Of a DNA stretch of 64,000 nt, positions 26,236 to 35,687 are shown piece by piece. Origin of the DNA: [Eubacterium] eligens ATCC 27750 (GTDB taxonomy: Bacteria > Bacillota > Clostridia > Lachnospirales > Lachnospiraceae). How positions within the stretch are numbered: the stretch's first letter is position 1; every line of letters starts with the position of its first letter. The translations under genes were made by a program, and so were the position numbers. Under the pieces are notes generated by a model. The model saw only the letters and a program-made list of their open reading frames with translations. It was not told where the DNA came from and did no database searches. The stretch covers positions 1,061,001-1,125,000 of the forward strand of contig NC_012778.1 in the NCBI RefSeq assembly GCF_000146185.1. Direction: 5' to 3'.

Positions 26236-27672
26236 TTAAAGTGAATTATAAAGTTCTTCATACTTTCTAGCTGAACTGTTCCATGAGAAGTCTGTCTTCA
26301 TTCCCCTGTCAACAATCTTATTCCACTCTCTCTTATGATTGTAATATACATCCTTAGCATAATTAACAATACCAAGCATCTCATGTGCATTATAATTAGC
26401 AAAAGAAAATCCTGTTCCCTTACCTTCATATTCGTTATATGGCTCTACAGTATCCTTAAGGCCACCCGTTTCTCTTACTATAGGAACTGTTCCATATCTA
26501 AGGCTCATAAGCTGTGAAAGTCCACAAGGTTCAAATAATGACGGCATAAGGAATGCATCACAGGCTGCATATATCTTATGTGACATATCTTCTGAATAAT
26601 ATATATTAGCTGATACTCTGTCATTATATTTCCAGTCATAATGTCTGAACATATTCTCATATCTCTCTTCACCGGTACCAAGAACAACAAACTGTACATC
26701 TTCTGCACAGAGCTGATCCATAACATATGCTACAAGATCAAGTCCCTTCTGGTCTGTAAGTCTCGATACAAGCCCAATCATAAACTTACCCTTATCCTCT
26801 GTAAGTCCAAGTTCCTTCTGAAGTGCAACCTTGTTCTTCCACTTTTCTTTTCTGAAAGTTACCTGATTATAGTTGTTGGGAATTCTCTTATCTGTCTCTG
26901 GATTATATTCATCATAATCAATACCATTAACAATACCTGATAAAACATTAGATCTTGCTCTCATAAGTCCATCAAGATTCTCGCCATAAAACGGTGTCTT
27001 TATCTCTTCTGCATAAGTCTCACTTACAGTTGTAACCCTGTCAGCATATACGATACCACCTTTTAAGTAATTAGCATCATCATAGGCTTCAAGCTTATCT
27101 GATGTAAAATATTCATCTGGAAGTCCTGTAATATCCTTAACTTTCTTAAGATCCCATATGCCCTGGAACTTAAGATTATGTATAGTCATAATAGACTTGA
27201 TACCCTGATAAAACTCTCCCTGAGAAAATCTTTCCTTAAGATATACAGGAATAAGACCTGTCTGCCAGTCATTACAATGAATTATATCTGGTCTGAAGCC
27301 AAGCACAGGAAGGGCTGAAAGTGCAGCCTTGCTAAAGAATGCAAACTTCTCAATATCCTCATGAATCCAACTGTATGGCTTATTACCACCAAAATAGAAT
27401 TCATTATCAATAAAGTAAAATGTCACACCATTCCACTCTAATTCAAAAACACCTACATATTGTGTTCTCCAGGCAAGATCTATGTAAAAATGTGTCTTAT
27501 AAACCATCTTTTCACGATACTCCCAAGGTATACATGTATACTTAGGTATCATTACTCTTACATCAAACTTAGTCTTGTCAAAATACTTAGGAAGTGAACC
27601 TGCAACGTCAGCAAGTCCGCCTGTCTTAATAAATGGTACAGCCTCTGATGCAATCAACAATACATTTTTCAT
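26236..27672 (-). CDS. glgA: Glycogen synthase (ADP-glucose type)
   Basis: 478 residues, GT5 family with two Rossmann domains. It extends alpha-1,4-glucan from ADP-glucose. The N-terminal KTGGLADV (17-24) binds ADP-glucose, and HCNDWQTGLIPVYL and the C-terminal SLFEPCGLSQLMSLRYGTVPIVRETGG are conserved. No other glg gene is nearby, so it forms its own unit, ending close to the convergent tRNA-Leu terminator. Confidence 0.97.
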   Translation of the reverse strand: MKNVLLIASEAVPFIKTGGLADVAGSLPKYFDKTKFDVRVMIPKYTCIPWEYREKMVYKTHFYIDLAWRTQYVGVFELEWNGVTFYFIDNEFYFGGNKPYSWIHEDIEKFAFFSKAALSALPVLGFRPDIIHCNDWQTGLIPVYLKERFSQGEFYQGIKSIMTIHNLKFQGIWDLKKVKDITGLPDEYFTSDKLEAYDDANYLKGGIVYADRVTTVSETYAEEIKTPFYGENLDGLMRARSNVLSGIVNGIDYDEYNPETDKRIPNNYNQVTFRKEKWKNKVALQKELGLTEDKGKFMIGLVSRLTDQKGLDLVAYVMDQLCAEDVQFVVLGTGEERYENMFRHYDWKYNDRVSANIYYSEDMSHKIYAACDAFLMPSLFEPCGLSQLMSLRYGTVPIVRETGGLKDTVEPYNEYEGKGTGFSFANYNAHEMLGIVNYAKDVYYNHKREWNKIVDRGMKTDFSWNSSARKYEELYNSL

Positions 27673-27734
27673 ACATTAGTCCTCATTTCTTCTTAATTAT
27701 AATCCCATACTCTTCATGCATTTATAAAAAAATA

Positions 27735-27759
27735 AGTGCAGTCCCTGTAAAACTGCACT
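27735..27759 (-). terminator. Terminator of the NlpC/P60 gene
   Basis: An 8-bp stem (AGTGCAGT with ACTGCACT) with a 9-base loop, followed on the minus strand by TATTTTTTTAT. It lies 24 bases after the stop codon of the upstream gene. Confidence 0.88.
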
Positions 27760-27783
27760 CATTATATCACATATATTAGAATA

Positions 27784-28833
27784 TTACCAGTAACGTCTTA
27801 TGGCAATTACGCTCATACCTATTGAATTAACACCAACAAGCCTTACTGAACCACCTGGAACATTAGCATGAATCATCTGTCCTCCACCTACATATATTCC
27901 AACATGTCCCGGATAACATATAACATCACCAGGCTGTGCATTGGCAAGTCCGTTAACCGCTGTACCACCATATGCCTGGGCACTTGATGATCTTGAAATA
28001 CTAATTCCATACTGTCTGAACAGATATGAAGTAAATCCTGAGCAGTCAAAACCTGATGGTGAACTTCCGCCGCTTACATATGGAACTCCAAGAAGTGAAT
28101 ATGCTAAAGAAACCACCCCATTAGCTACAGAAGAATCTCCTTTAGCCGGTGTTGCTATATTCTGCTGTATTGAAACGGCTGCTGCTGCCAGACGTTCCTG
28201 TTCTTTCTTCGCTGCAACTTCGGCAGCTTTCTTAACAGCGGATTCAAGCTGGCTGCTCACATCATCTGCTTTAGCCTGTGTTTCTTGAATTGTACTGTAA
28301 AGAAGAGCCTGTTTCTCAGTCAACTGAGCCTGCGCCTCATCAAGTTCTTTTTTATCATTTTCCAGACTGGTTTTAAGATCTTGAATTTCTTTAGCTGTGT
28401 TAGCCATTTCATCAAGTTTATTCCGGTCATAATTATATACTTCCTGCATATAAACAGCTTTATTAAGCATTGTACTCATATCTGATGAAGTAAGAAACAC
28501 CTCTGCTAAAGATACAGACTGATCTTCATACATATACTTAATACGAAGCTTCATATCATCATACTGTGCAGCCTGAACCTTTTCAGCTTCTTTAAGTTTA
28601 ACATTGGCAGCATCAATTTCATCAGATTTATTAGCCATCTTGAGTTCCAAATCATCCATCTGCTGTAACAGATAAGCCCACTGGTTCTGAAGGTCATCAA
28701 GTTCCTGTTCTGTCTGTTTCTTCTGCTGCTTTAATTTATCAACATCATCTGCATAAACTGCAAATACTGTCGATACCGTTATAGTTGATGTCAATAAAAT
28801 AGCTGCAAAACCTTTAAAAATTCTCCTACGCAT
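27784..28833 (-). CDS. Secreted NlpC/P60 peptidoglycan hydrolase with coiled-coil domain
   Basis: 349 residues. A signal peptide (MRRRIFKGFAAILLTSTITV, likely cut after A28) is followed by a long coiled coil (about 29-215) like the PcsB/CwlO type N-terminal domain, an alanine/serine linker, and the NlpC/P60 domain (about 235-349). The catalytic cysteine is C264 in GFDCSGF and the histidine H310 in PGHVGIYVGGG, with H322 as probable third residue. Such proteins cut cell-wall peptides and are often controlled by FtsEX. It has its own promoter and terminator. Confidence 0.93.
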   Translation of the reverse strand: MRRRIFKGFAAILLTSTITVSTVFAVYADDVDKLKQQKKQTEQELDDLQNQWAYLLQQMDDLELKMANKSDEIDAANVKLKEAEKVQAAQYDDMKLRIKYMYEDQSVSLAEVFLTSSDMSTMLNKAVYMQEVYNYDRNKLDEMANTAKEIQDLKTSLENDKKELDEAQAQLTEKQALLYSTIQETQAKADDVSSQLESAVKKAAEVAAKKEQERLAAAAVSIQQNIATPAKGDSSVANGVVSLAYSLLGVPYVSGGSSPSGFDCSGFTSYLFRQYGISISRSSSAQAYGGTAVNGLANAQPGDVICYPGHVGIYVGGGQMIHANVPGGSVRLVGVNSIGMSVIAIRRYW

Positions 28834-28888
28834 ATATACCTCAATTAAAATTATTACAAAATTGTTAAAAATCGTTTACGATTTTGTA

Positions 28889-28917
28889 ATTATAATATAT
28901 AAAACACGATATTTCAA
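28889..28917 (-). promoter_or_regulatory. Promoter of the NlpC/P60 gene with adjacent inverted repeat
   Basis: Minus strand TTGAAA (28912-28917), 17-bp spacer, TATAAT (28889-28894). A perfect 10-bp inverted repeat, ATTACAAAAT (28853-28862) and ATTTTGTAAT (28881-28890), spans the expected start site and touches the -10 box, which is a good place for an operator. Confidence 0.8.
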
Positions 28918-28957
28918 GGCTTTACAACTAATTATATGTGAAAAATGTGTGTGTTAT

Positions 28958-29743
28958 TTATTTAATATTATACTGGATACGGATTTTATCTGATATCAGA
29001 GCAATAAATTCCGAATTAGTAGGCTTACCTTTTCCACAATTAATTGTGTACCCAAATAAATCATTCAGCGTATCTGTATTTCCGCGGTTCCATGCTACTT
29101 CAATAGCATGTCTTATTGCTCTTTCTACGCGACTTGAAGTTGTTTCATATTTTCTTGCTATAGTTGGATAAAGCACCTTCGTTACGCTATTTATCACTTC
29201 TGCATTCTTTACTGAAAGAGTAATAGAATCTCTAAGATACTGATATCCCTTTATATGTGCAGGGATTCCTATGTCGTGTATTATATTGGTTATATCTGTT
29301 TCCAGATTTCGATCTGTAATAGATACCGGCTCTTTCGGAATTGATTTAACATTTGTCTTGTTATGCTGATTTCTTATGTATCGTATTCTGTTGACCAGTA
29401 CCTCATTGTCAAAAGGTTTCATTATGTAATATGCTGCTCCCATATTAAATGCATCCTCAGTTACACTATCTCTTCCAACAGCACTTATTACAATAAAGTC
29501 CGGCTTAGAATTTATTGATTTATCCTCTCTTACTTTTTCCATAACAGTAATACCGTCAATTCCCGGCATAATCAGATCCAATAAAACAACATCAGGATTG
29601 CTTTCATGAATTATCTTAACAGTGTCAGCTCCGTTATCTGCAATTCCTACAACTGTCATGTCCTCTTCTTCATCAATAACATTTTTTAGTGCTTCCAGAA
29701 TATTCTGATTATCATCTGCAATAGCTATTTTCGTCCTCTCCAT
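28958..29743 (-). CDS. spo0A: Sporulation master regulator Spo0A
   Basis: 261 residues from [14 protein letters not shown]. The receiver domain has acidic residues D10/D11, the phosphoacceptor D56 in [10 protein letters not shown], and K109 in IMKPF. The C-terminal DNA-binding domain (about 150-261) has the nearly invariant [16 protein letters not shown] recognition region (203-218). Phosphorylated Spo0A controls entry into sporulation and other stationary-phase genes. The reading frame extends 47 codons upstream through the promoter, so the ATG at 29741-29743 was chosen by family alignment. It is separated from spoIVB by a transporter gene. Confidence 0.97.
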   Translation of the reverse strand: MERTKIAIADDNQNILEALKNVIDEEEDMTVVGIADNGADTVKIIHESNPDVVLLDLIMPGIDGITVMEKVREDKSINSKPDFIVISAVGRDSVTEDAFNMGAAYYIMKPFDNEVLVNRIRYIRNQHNKTNVKSIPKEPVSITDRNLETDITNIIHDIGIPAHIKGYQYLRDSITLSVKNAEVINSVTKVLYPTIARKYETTSSRVERAIRHAIEVAWNRGNTDTLNDLFGYTINCGKGKPTNSEFIALISDKIRIQYNIK

Positions 29744-29807
29744 TGATCCAAGCCCTTTCATATTGTGAAAATTAATTATTCCGACACATCTTAACTTCAC
29801 AACAACT

Positions 29808-29836
29808 AGTATAGTTTTAACAGCAGCAGTCCGCAA
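29808..29836 (-). promoter_or_regulatory. Promoter of spo0A
   Basis: Minus strand TTGCGG (29831-29836), 17-bp spacer, TATACT (29808-29813), giving a leader of about 60 bases. Confidence 0.7.
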
Positions 29837-29841
29837 GCACT

Positions 29842-29881
29842 TTTTATCGCAAGATATCGCAGCATTCGACAAAATTCGACA
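29842..29881 (-). promoter_or_regulatory. Tandem 0A boxes upstream of spo0A (four 10-bp repeats)
   Basis: On the minus strand two exact Spo0A boxes TGTCGAA (starting at 29881 and 29871) are followed without gap by two TGCGATA units (starting at 29861 and 29851). All four starts are exactly 10 bp apart, and the last ends 5 bp before the -35 box. The first two match the established 0A-box consensus; the others are degenerate or belong to another regulator. Confidence 0.85.
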
Positions 29882-29895
29882 CATATTTATGATTA

Positions 29896-31245
29896 TTAAA
29901 TCAAACCATCAATAATAATGAATAAAATAACCAGAGGCAGGATATATTTAAGATAAAACTTAAAAATCTTAGGCATGCCAATACCCTTTCCTGTATTAAC
30001 TTCATTCATATAATTATCATATCCCCAGCCATGCTTAGTCGTACAGAAAAGAAGTATAACAAGGCTTCCTATAGGGAGAATAAGGCTGCTTACAAGGAAA
30101 TCTTCCAGATCAAGCACATTAGTTCCAGCACCAAGCGGTGTAAATCCACTTAATACATTGAAGCCAAGAATGCATGGAATACTCATGATAATTATAATAA
30201 ACAGGTTAATTACACCTGCTTTCTTACGGTTCCATCCAAAAGCTTCCATATTGCATGCAATAATATTCTCCAGAACAGCAATAACTGTGGATAATGCCGC
30301 AAATGTCATAAAAAGAAAAAACATTGTGCCCCAGAATCTTCCACCTGACATATGTTCGAACACCTTTGGAAGTGTGACAAATATAAGGCTTGGACCACTG
30401 TCTGTTGGTATATTATATGACATACATGCTGGAAATATGATAACTCCTGACATAATTGCAACAAATGTGTCAAGTAATGTAATCTGTATTCCCTCTCCTA
30501 CAAGCGCACGTTCTTTCCCAATATAACTTCCAAATATCATCATTGAACCCATTCCTACACTTAAAGTAAAGAAAGCCTGCCTCATTGCCTCAATAATAAT
30601 ATTTCCAAGGCCAACCTCTTTTATCTTATCCATATCAGGAACAAGAAAATATTGCATTCCTTTTCCGGCACCATCAAGTGTAAGACTGTGGATAGCAAGA
30701 ACAACAATAAGTCCAAGAAGAATAAGCATCATATATTTTGTAATCTTCTCAACACCATTCTGAAGTCCCATACTGCAAACAATAACCGCAATAAGAACTA
30801 TTACTGCCATCCACACAAACATTATCCATGGATTAGCAGTTACATCAGCAAACATCTGTGAACTGTCAGTGTTTTTAGTAATATCACCAGTTACATACTT
30901 GATAAAATATCCTAACATCCATCCTGAAACAGTAGTATAGAAGAATAAAAGTATATAATTGCCTATCATTCCAAGATATCCATGAATATGCCACTTCTGT
31001 CCAGGTTGCTCCAATTCATGATATGCCCTTATTATACTGCTTTTAGAAGCTCTTCCCATTGCAAGTTCCATTGATAGTACAGGAATTCCAAACATAAGAA
31101 GGAACAACATATATAATAAAACAAATATTCCACCTCCGTTATTGCCTGCAACATATGGAAAACGCCATACATTTCCAATTCCGATTGCGCAGCCTGCACT
31201 TATAAGTATGAATCCAAGTCTGCTGCCAAATTTCTCTCTTTCCAT
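29896..31245 (-). CDS. Neurotransmitter:sodium symporter family transporter
   Basis: 449 residues with about 11-12 membrane segments. The first segment carries the family signature [16 protein letters not shown] (24-39). Bacterial members (LeuT, MhsT, TnaT) import amino acids such as tryptophan, tyrosine or leucine with sodium; the substrate here is not readable. The gene lies between spoIVB and spo0A in the same direction, 18 bases after spoIVB, an unusual position. Confidence 0.95.
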   Translation of the reverse strand: MEREKFGSRLGFILISAGCAIGIGNVWRFPYVAGNNGGGIFVLLYMLFLLMFGIPVLSMELAMGRASKSSIIRAYHELEQPGQKWHIHGYLGMIGNYILLFFYTTVSGWMLGYFIKYVTGDITKNTDSSQMFADVTANPWIMFVWMAVIVLIAVIVCSMGLQNGVEKITKYMMLILLGLIVVLAIHSLTLDGAGKGMQYFLVPDMDKIKEVGLGNIIIEAMRQAFFTLSVGMGSMMIFGSYIGKERALVGEGIQITLLDTFVAIMSGVIIFPACMSYNIPTDSGPSLIFVTLPKVFEHMSGGRFWGTMFFLFMTFAALSTVIAVLENIIACNMEAFGWNRKKAGVINLFIIIIMSIPCILGFNVLSGFTPLGAGTNVLDLEDFLVSSLILPIGSLVILLFCTTKHGWGYDNYMNEVNTGKGIGMPKIFKFYLKYILPLVILFIIIDGLI

Positions 31246-31263
31246 CGTATCATAATCCTTTTC

Positions 31264-32514
31264 TTAATTAGTTTCTTTTTCGTCTTTATCAAGCATTCTA
31301 TCAATAAATATACCATATCCGCAAGTAGAATCATCTACAAATACATGTGTGACAGCCCCAATTATCTTTCCATTCTGAATAATCGGGCTCCCACTCATCC
31401 CCTGTACAATTCCATTAGTCAGCTTGAGAAGCTCTCCTGATGTCACCTTAAATGTTATATTCTTAGAATCGCCATACTTTAAATCTGTTATATCAATTTC
31501 ATAATCATGAAAACTGCCATTGTTATAAAACCTCACATATGCTGTTCCTTTTGAAGCTTCATATGACCCGGCTGCTTTCATCAGTTCTGGTGAATACTCC
31601 TTATATAAAGAGTACGCATTTTCACCATATATGCCTTTATCAGTATTACGGCTTATACTTCCTATGTTGTCCTCTCTATAATCAATCGTACCAAGAAGCT
31701 CTCCAGGCTCTCCATTTTTTCCGGGTACAATAGACAGAATTCTTGTTCTGTATATCATGCCATCTCTTATATCAAGCACATTCCCTGTTTCGTTATCCGA
31801 TATTCCATGTCCTAATGCTGCAAATGTGCCATCTTCACACACATAAGTAACAGTTCCAACACCCTGTGTATCATCTTTAACCCAGATTCCAAGTTTGTAT
31901 TCCCCTGCAACATTTTTCACAGGTATAATCTGCTCTTCAATTTCCTGACCATCCCGCCTGACGGTTATGTCCATACTATTTCCCGCCGATTCTGACACCG
32001 CCTGTAAAAGCTGTTCTTTCGTATCTGTCTGAGAGCCATTAACTTTAATTATATAATCACCTTTATTAATCTTTCCTTTGGCAGGAACAACATTTTGCCC
32101 GTCATATGTGCATATTGTTTCTGTATTAACAACATATACTCCATTACATTTAAGATATATACCGACCTGAAAACCTCCGGAATAAATGTATTTTTCATCG
32201 ACTACCTCCATATGTGTCCTTGCGACAGAAAGCAGTCCAAAAAGCTTATAATCCACATAATACTGACCGGTATTTCCCGACTGAATTGTAACCTGCTTTC
32301 CAAAATCAATATTATCGGCACATATATTATTACTGCTGTCATATACAGTACCAACAACAGGTATGTCCATAGAAAAAACAGCCTTATCCTGCTTATATAT
32401 ATATAGCTTATCTGGAATCTTTTTCTTAATTGAATTACAGTATATATAAGCTCCAAAACCTATGCAAAATGCCAGAACCCCGGCATAAATTAACCCTTTT
32501 TTAAAATTCTTCAT
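31264..32514 (-). CDS. spoIVB: SpoIVB serine peptidase
   Basis: 416 residues, S55 family. Made in the forespore, SpoIVB crosses into the space between the membranes and triggers pro-sigma-K processing by cutting SpoIVFA. An N-terminal membrane anchor (about 7-27) is followed by a PDZ domain (about 115-195) and the protease domain. His236 lies in ALGHGISD, and the catalytic serine in VQGMSGSPI (probably S374). It follows recN, as in Bacillus. Confidence 0.96.
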   Translation of the reverse strand: MKNFKKGLIYAGVLAFCIGFGAYIYCNSIKKKIPDKLYIYKQDKAVFSMDIPVVGTVYDSSNNICADNIDFGKQVTIQSGNTGQYYVDYKLFGLLSVARTHMEVVDEKYIYSGGFQVGIYLKCNGVYVVNTETICTYDGQNVVPAKGKINKGDYIIKVNGSQTDTKEQLLQAVSESAGNSMDITVRRDGQEIEEQIIPVKNVAGEYKLGIWVKDDTQGVGTVTYVCEDGTFAALGHGISDNETGNVLDIRDGMIYRTRILSIVPGKNGEPGELLGTIDYREDNIGSISRNTDKGIYGENAYSLYKEYSPELMKAAGSYEASKGTAYVRFYNNGSFHDYEIDITDLKYGDSKNITFKVTSGELLKLTNGIVQGMSGSPIIQNGKIIGAVTHVFVDDSTCGYGIFIDRMLDKDEKETN

Positions 32515-32600
32515 ATCAATCCACCATCCTTCTAAGATTAGTATTGACCAATGAAATACTTTTAAAAAAGGGTATTACTGTAAATTCAGTTAAAATGTAT

Positions 32601-34274
32601 TTAATTATTTTTTGCCGTCTGTGCCATATTCTTAAGTTCTTTTGCATTAGACACAACTGCATCTGTAATACTTGAACCGCCAAGCATTCTTGCTAACTCA
32701 CCTATACTTTCATCATATGAAAGCTTTGTTATGTTACTTATTGTCCGATTATCTTTAGTAGACTTCTCAATAACATAGTGATTATCAGCCATTGCCGCAA
32801 TCTGAGGCAGATGGGTAATGCATATTATCTGATGAGTTTTTGAGAGTGTATTTAACTTCTCTGCAACAAGCTGTGCCGTCTTTCCGCTGATTCCTGCATC
32901 AATCTCATCAAATATCAGTGTTTTGGATACATCTGTCTCTGCCATTACACTTTTAATAGCAAGCATGATTCTTGACAATTCTCCACCTGATGCAATCTTT
33001 GCAAGAGGCTTCATATCTTCACCCGGATTAGTTGATATCATAAACCTGACATTGTCAGTTCCGGTTGAATCAGGATTTTTCTCTTCAAATTCAGCTTCAA
33101 ATCTTACATCAAGAAAATTAAGCTGTTTTAAGGCATTTATTATATCCTGCGAAAAATTTAGTGCTGTTTTCTTTCTCTGGCTGCTTAAAAGAAAAGCTGC
33201 ATTCATAAGTTTTTTATAAGTTCTATCATATTCAGCTTTTCTTGCAGCAACAACTTCATCATAATTCTCATATTCAGATAACTTCTGTTTCTTATTATCA
33301 AGAACAGATAATATATCTTCAATCGACTTGCCATATTTCATCTTAAGAGAATTAATCATATCAAGTCTTTCTTCAAGTGTATTGAATTCAGACTGGTCAA
33401 ATGTAAAATCATCCATATAAGATGAAAGGTTATGAGCCACATCTGATATAAGATTCTCAATATCAGCTAGAATATCACAGTCATCTTTCAAAGATTCATC
33501 ATATTCGCTTGCAGCTATCATATTCTTTAATGCAGCTCCTGCCATATCACTAAGATTATTGTCACCTTCTGAAAGCAGCATCGACACCTCAGAAAGATTT
33601 CCTGCAATCTTCTGGAAGTTACTCATTCTCCGGTAATCAGCTTCAATCTGTTCATCTTCTCCAGGTTTTAAAGCAGCTGATTCAAGCTCATTGATTTCAT
33701 ATTGAAGAAAAGCCATCTCTTTAATCCTTGATTCATCATCACCAGAAAGACTTTCATATGCTTTTTTGCATATAGTATATTCCTTATAGCATTCTTTATA
33801 CGAATCAAGAAGTGGATTAATACTGTTATCATAATCATCAATTACAGACAAATGATTACTCTCATCCATAAGCAGCTGGTTATCATGTTGTCCGTGAATA
33901 TCAATCAGTTCATGTGCAAGAACTCTTGTCTGGGCTGATGTAAAAGACTGTCCGTTAACCTTAATCTGCGAACGATTTGCCATAATTTTCCTCGAAATAA
34001 CAAGTTCACCGTCATCGCATGATATAACCCCCAGTTCTTTGATTCGTTCAATCTTATCTTCTGGTATTGCAAATGTTATCTCTGAAAGTCCATATTCACA
34101 TCCTGACCTTATAAAATCAGGTGATGTCTTGCTTCCTAATGCAGCATTAATAGAACCGAGAATAATAGATTTACCTGCACCGGTTTCACCAGAAAGTATA
34201 TTAAGTCCTTCATCAAAATCAATATTCTCTTCTTCTATAAGTGCAAGATTCTTAACATGTAAATTAACTAACAT
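32601..34274 (-). CDS. recN: DNA repair ATPase RecN
   Basis: 557 residues. RecN is an SMC-like protein that gathers broken DNA ends for recombination. Walker A is GETGAGKS (29-36), the middle is coiled coil, and the C-terminal part has ASGGELSRIMLAIK and Walker B TLIFDEIDAGISG. It follows argR with a 23-base gap in the standard argR-recN-spoIVB order. Confidence 0.98.
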   Translation of the reverse strand: MLVNLHVKNLALIEEENIDFDEGLNILSGETGAGKSIILGSINAALGSKTSPDFIRSGCEYGLSEITFAIPEDKIERIKELGVISCDDGELVISRKIMANRSQIKVNGQSFTSAQTRVLAHELIDIHGQHDNQLLMDESNHLSVIDDYDNSINPLLDSYKECYKEYTICKKAYESLSGDDESRIKEMAFLQYEINELESAALKPGEDEQIEADYRRMSNFQKIAGNLSEVSMLLSEGDNNLSDMAGAALKNMIAASEYDESLKDDCDILADIENLISDVAHNLSSYMDDFTFDQSEFNTLEERLDMINSLKMKYGKSIEDILSVLDNKKQKLSEYENYDEVVAARKAEYDRTYKKLMNAAFLLSSQRKKTALNFSQDIINALKQLNFLDVRFEAEFEEKNPDSTGTDNVRFMISTNPGEDMKPLAKIASGGELSRIMLAIKSVMAETDVSKTLIFDEIDAGISGKTAQLVAEKLNTLSKTHQIICITHLPQIAAMADNHYVIEKSTKDNRTISNITKLSYDESIGELARMLGGSSITDAVVSNAKELKNMAQTAKNN

Positions 34275-34297
34275 ATCCTGCCTTTCAATTCTGTCTA

Positions 34298-34753
34298 TTA
34301 ATTGTTCTTAATAAGTTTCTTAATCTTGTTCATAACAAGCAAAGTATCATTAACTGTCCTTACTGCACACATGATAGTATCATCTCCTGCAATAGAACCT
34401 ACAATCTCATTCCATTCCAGTGCATCTATTGCTGCACATACAGCCATTGCCATTCCAGGTGCAGTCTTAATTACAAGAATATTCTGTGCCATATCCATTG
34501 ATACAAAGCCTTCTTTAAGAACCGTTAAAAATTTATCACTTGCAACAGGTTTGTCCTTTGTAAGTGTTGCATACCTTGTTCTCTTACCATCCACAGAAAC
34601 TTTTGACAGATTAAGTTCTCTTATATCTCTTGAAACAGTAGCCTGCGTAACATTATAGCCTTCATCGTTCAGAATCTTTGCCAGCTCCTCCTGTGTTCCA
34701 ACTTCGTATCTGTCAATTACTTCTAATATCTTTTTATGTCTGTCTGTTTTCAT
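34298..34753 (-). CDS. argR: Arginine repressor ArgR/AhrC
   Basis: 151 residues. ArgR represses arginine synthesis and activates catabolism with arginine as co-factor. The N-terminal winged helix begins MKTDRHKKILEVIDRYEVGTQ and has TQATVSRDIRELNLSK. The hexamerisation and arginine-binding domain (about 78-151) shows GSIAGDDTIMCAVR. GGGG six bases before the ATG at 34751-34753 fixes the start; a TTG four codons upstream is rejected. Confidence 0.97.
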   Translation of the reverse strand: MKTDRHKKILEVIDRYEVGTQEELAKILNDEGYNVTQATVSRDIRELNLSKVSVDGKRTRYATLTKDKPVASDKFLTVLKEGFVSMDMAQNILVIKTAPGMAMAVCAAIDALEWNEIVGSIAGDDTIMCAVRTVNDTLLVMNKIKKLIKNN

Positions 34754-34765
34754 AATTATCCCCAA

Positions 34766-35647
34766 CTACATTTTGTTCCTTATTCTCTCTAAGAATGAAA
34801 TTCTGCTTGTCTTGACAAATCTTGATATACGCTCTGACTGCGTAATAACAATTCTGTCTCCCGTTACAACTTCACAGAAGCTTTCTCCATCAAATGTGGC
34901 AACTCTTGCGCTGTCATTCTTAAGAGAACCCGTCATTCTTCCTGATGAGCTTTTATTATCCTTCATCTCAATCATAATCTCATCATCAGCAGCAAATATA
35001 ATACTTCTCTGATTAAGTGAATGCGGACATATAGGTGTCACCATTATAAGTCTTGCTGTCGGCTGTATTATAGGTCCTCCTGCTGACAGACTGTACGCTG
35101 TCGATCCTGTTGCGGTCGAAACAATTACCCCGTCAGCCGAATATGTATTAAGATACTCGCCATTGACATATATATCAAAATCAATAATTCTTAAAGCACC
35201 ATTTCTGTTAATTACAACATCATTAAGTGCCATATCAGAAAAAATGCGTTCTTCACCGCGATATATACATCCATCAAGCATCATGCGTCTGTCAATCTCA
35301 TAATCGTCTCTAAGAAGACTCTCTAATGTCTCCTCAAAGCTTGACATATCTGTGTCTGTAAGATAACCAAGAGTTCCGATGTTAACGCCTATAAAAGGAA
35401 TATCCTTCTCAGACAACTCCCTTGATGCCTGAATAAGTGTACCATCACCTCCAAGAACAATAACACATTCAGTATTATTAGGAACCAGTCTTACATCACT
35501 GTATGAACCTGTTTTATTAAATGCCTTTTCCTGTTCTATCTGGCATACACATTCAGCTCCTTTTGAGCGTAAAAAATGTGCAATCTTTCTTGTATTAACA
35601 CCATCTGGATCTTTAAACCTGTTAGTAACAATATAAAAATATTTCAT
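34766..35647 (-). CDS. nadK: NAD kinase
   Basis: 293 residues. It phosphorylates NAD to NADP. The GGDGT motif is at 66-70 and the NE/D region and glycine-rich TGSTAYSLSAGGPI follow in the C-terminal half. The ATG at 35645-35647 has GAGG six bases upstream. In Bacillus this interval between tlyA and argR carries no nadK, so its inclusion here is a clostridial arrangement. Confidence 0.97.
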   Translation of the reverse strand: MKYFYIVTNRFKDPDGVNTRKIAHFLRSKGAECVCQIEQEKAFNKTGSYSDVRLVPNNTECVIVLGGDGTLIQASRELSEKDIPFIGVNIGTLGYLTDTDMSSFEETLESLLRDDYEIDRRMMLDGCIYRGEERIFSDMALNDVVINRNGALRIIDFDIYVNGEYLNTYSADGVIVSTATGSTAYSLSAGGPIIQPTARLIMVTPICPHSLNQRSIIFAADDEIMIEMKDNKSSSGRMTGSLKNDSARVATFDGESFCEVVTGDRIVITQSERISRFVKTSRISFLERIRNKM

Positions 35648-35687
35648 GCTGAACCTCATTTAGTATACGAAAAGAATTAAATATATA

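Noticed and set aside
26012..26239. Open frame across tRNA-Leu (75 codons, plus strand)
   Set aside because: It is a shadow of the tRNA: the frame reads the conserved tRNA arms and the terminator, and has no ribosome site.
29744..29884. Upstream extension of spo0A by 47 codons
   Set aside because: The extension contains the promoter and 0A boxes; family alignment starts at [11 protein letters not shown].
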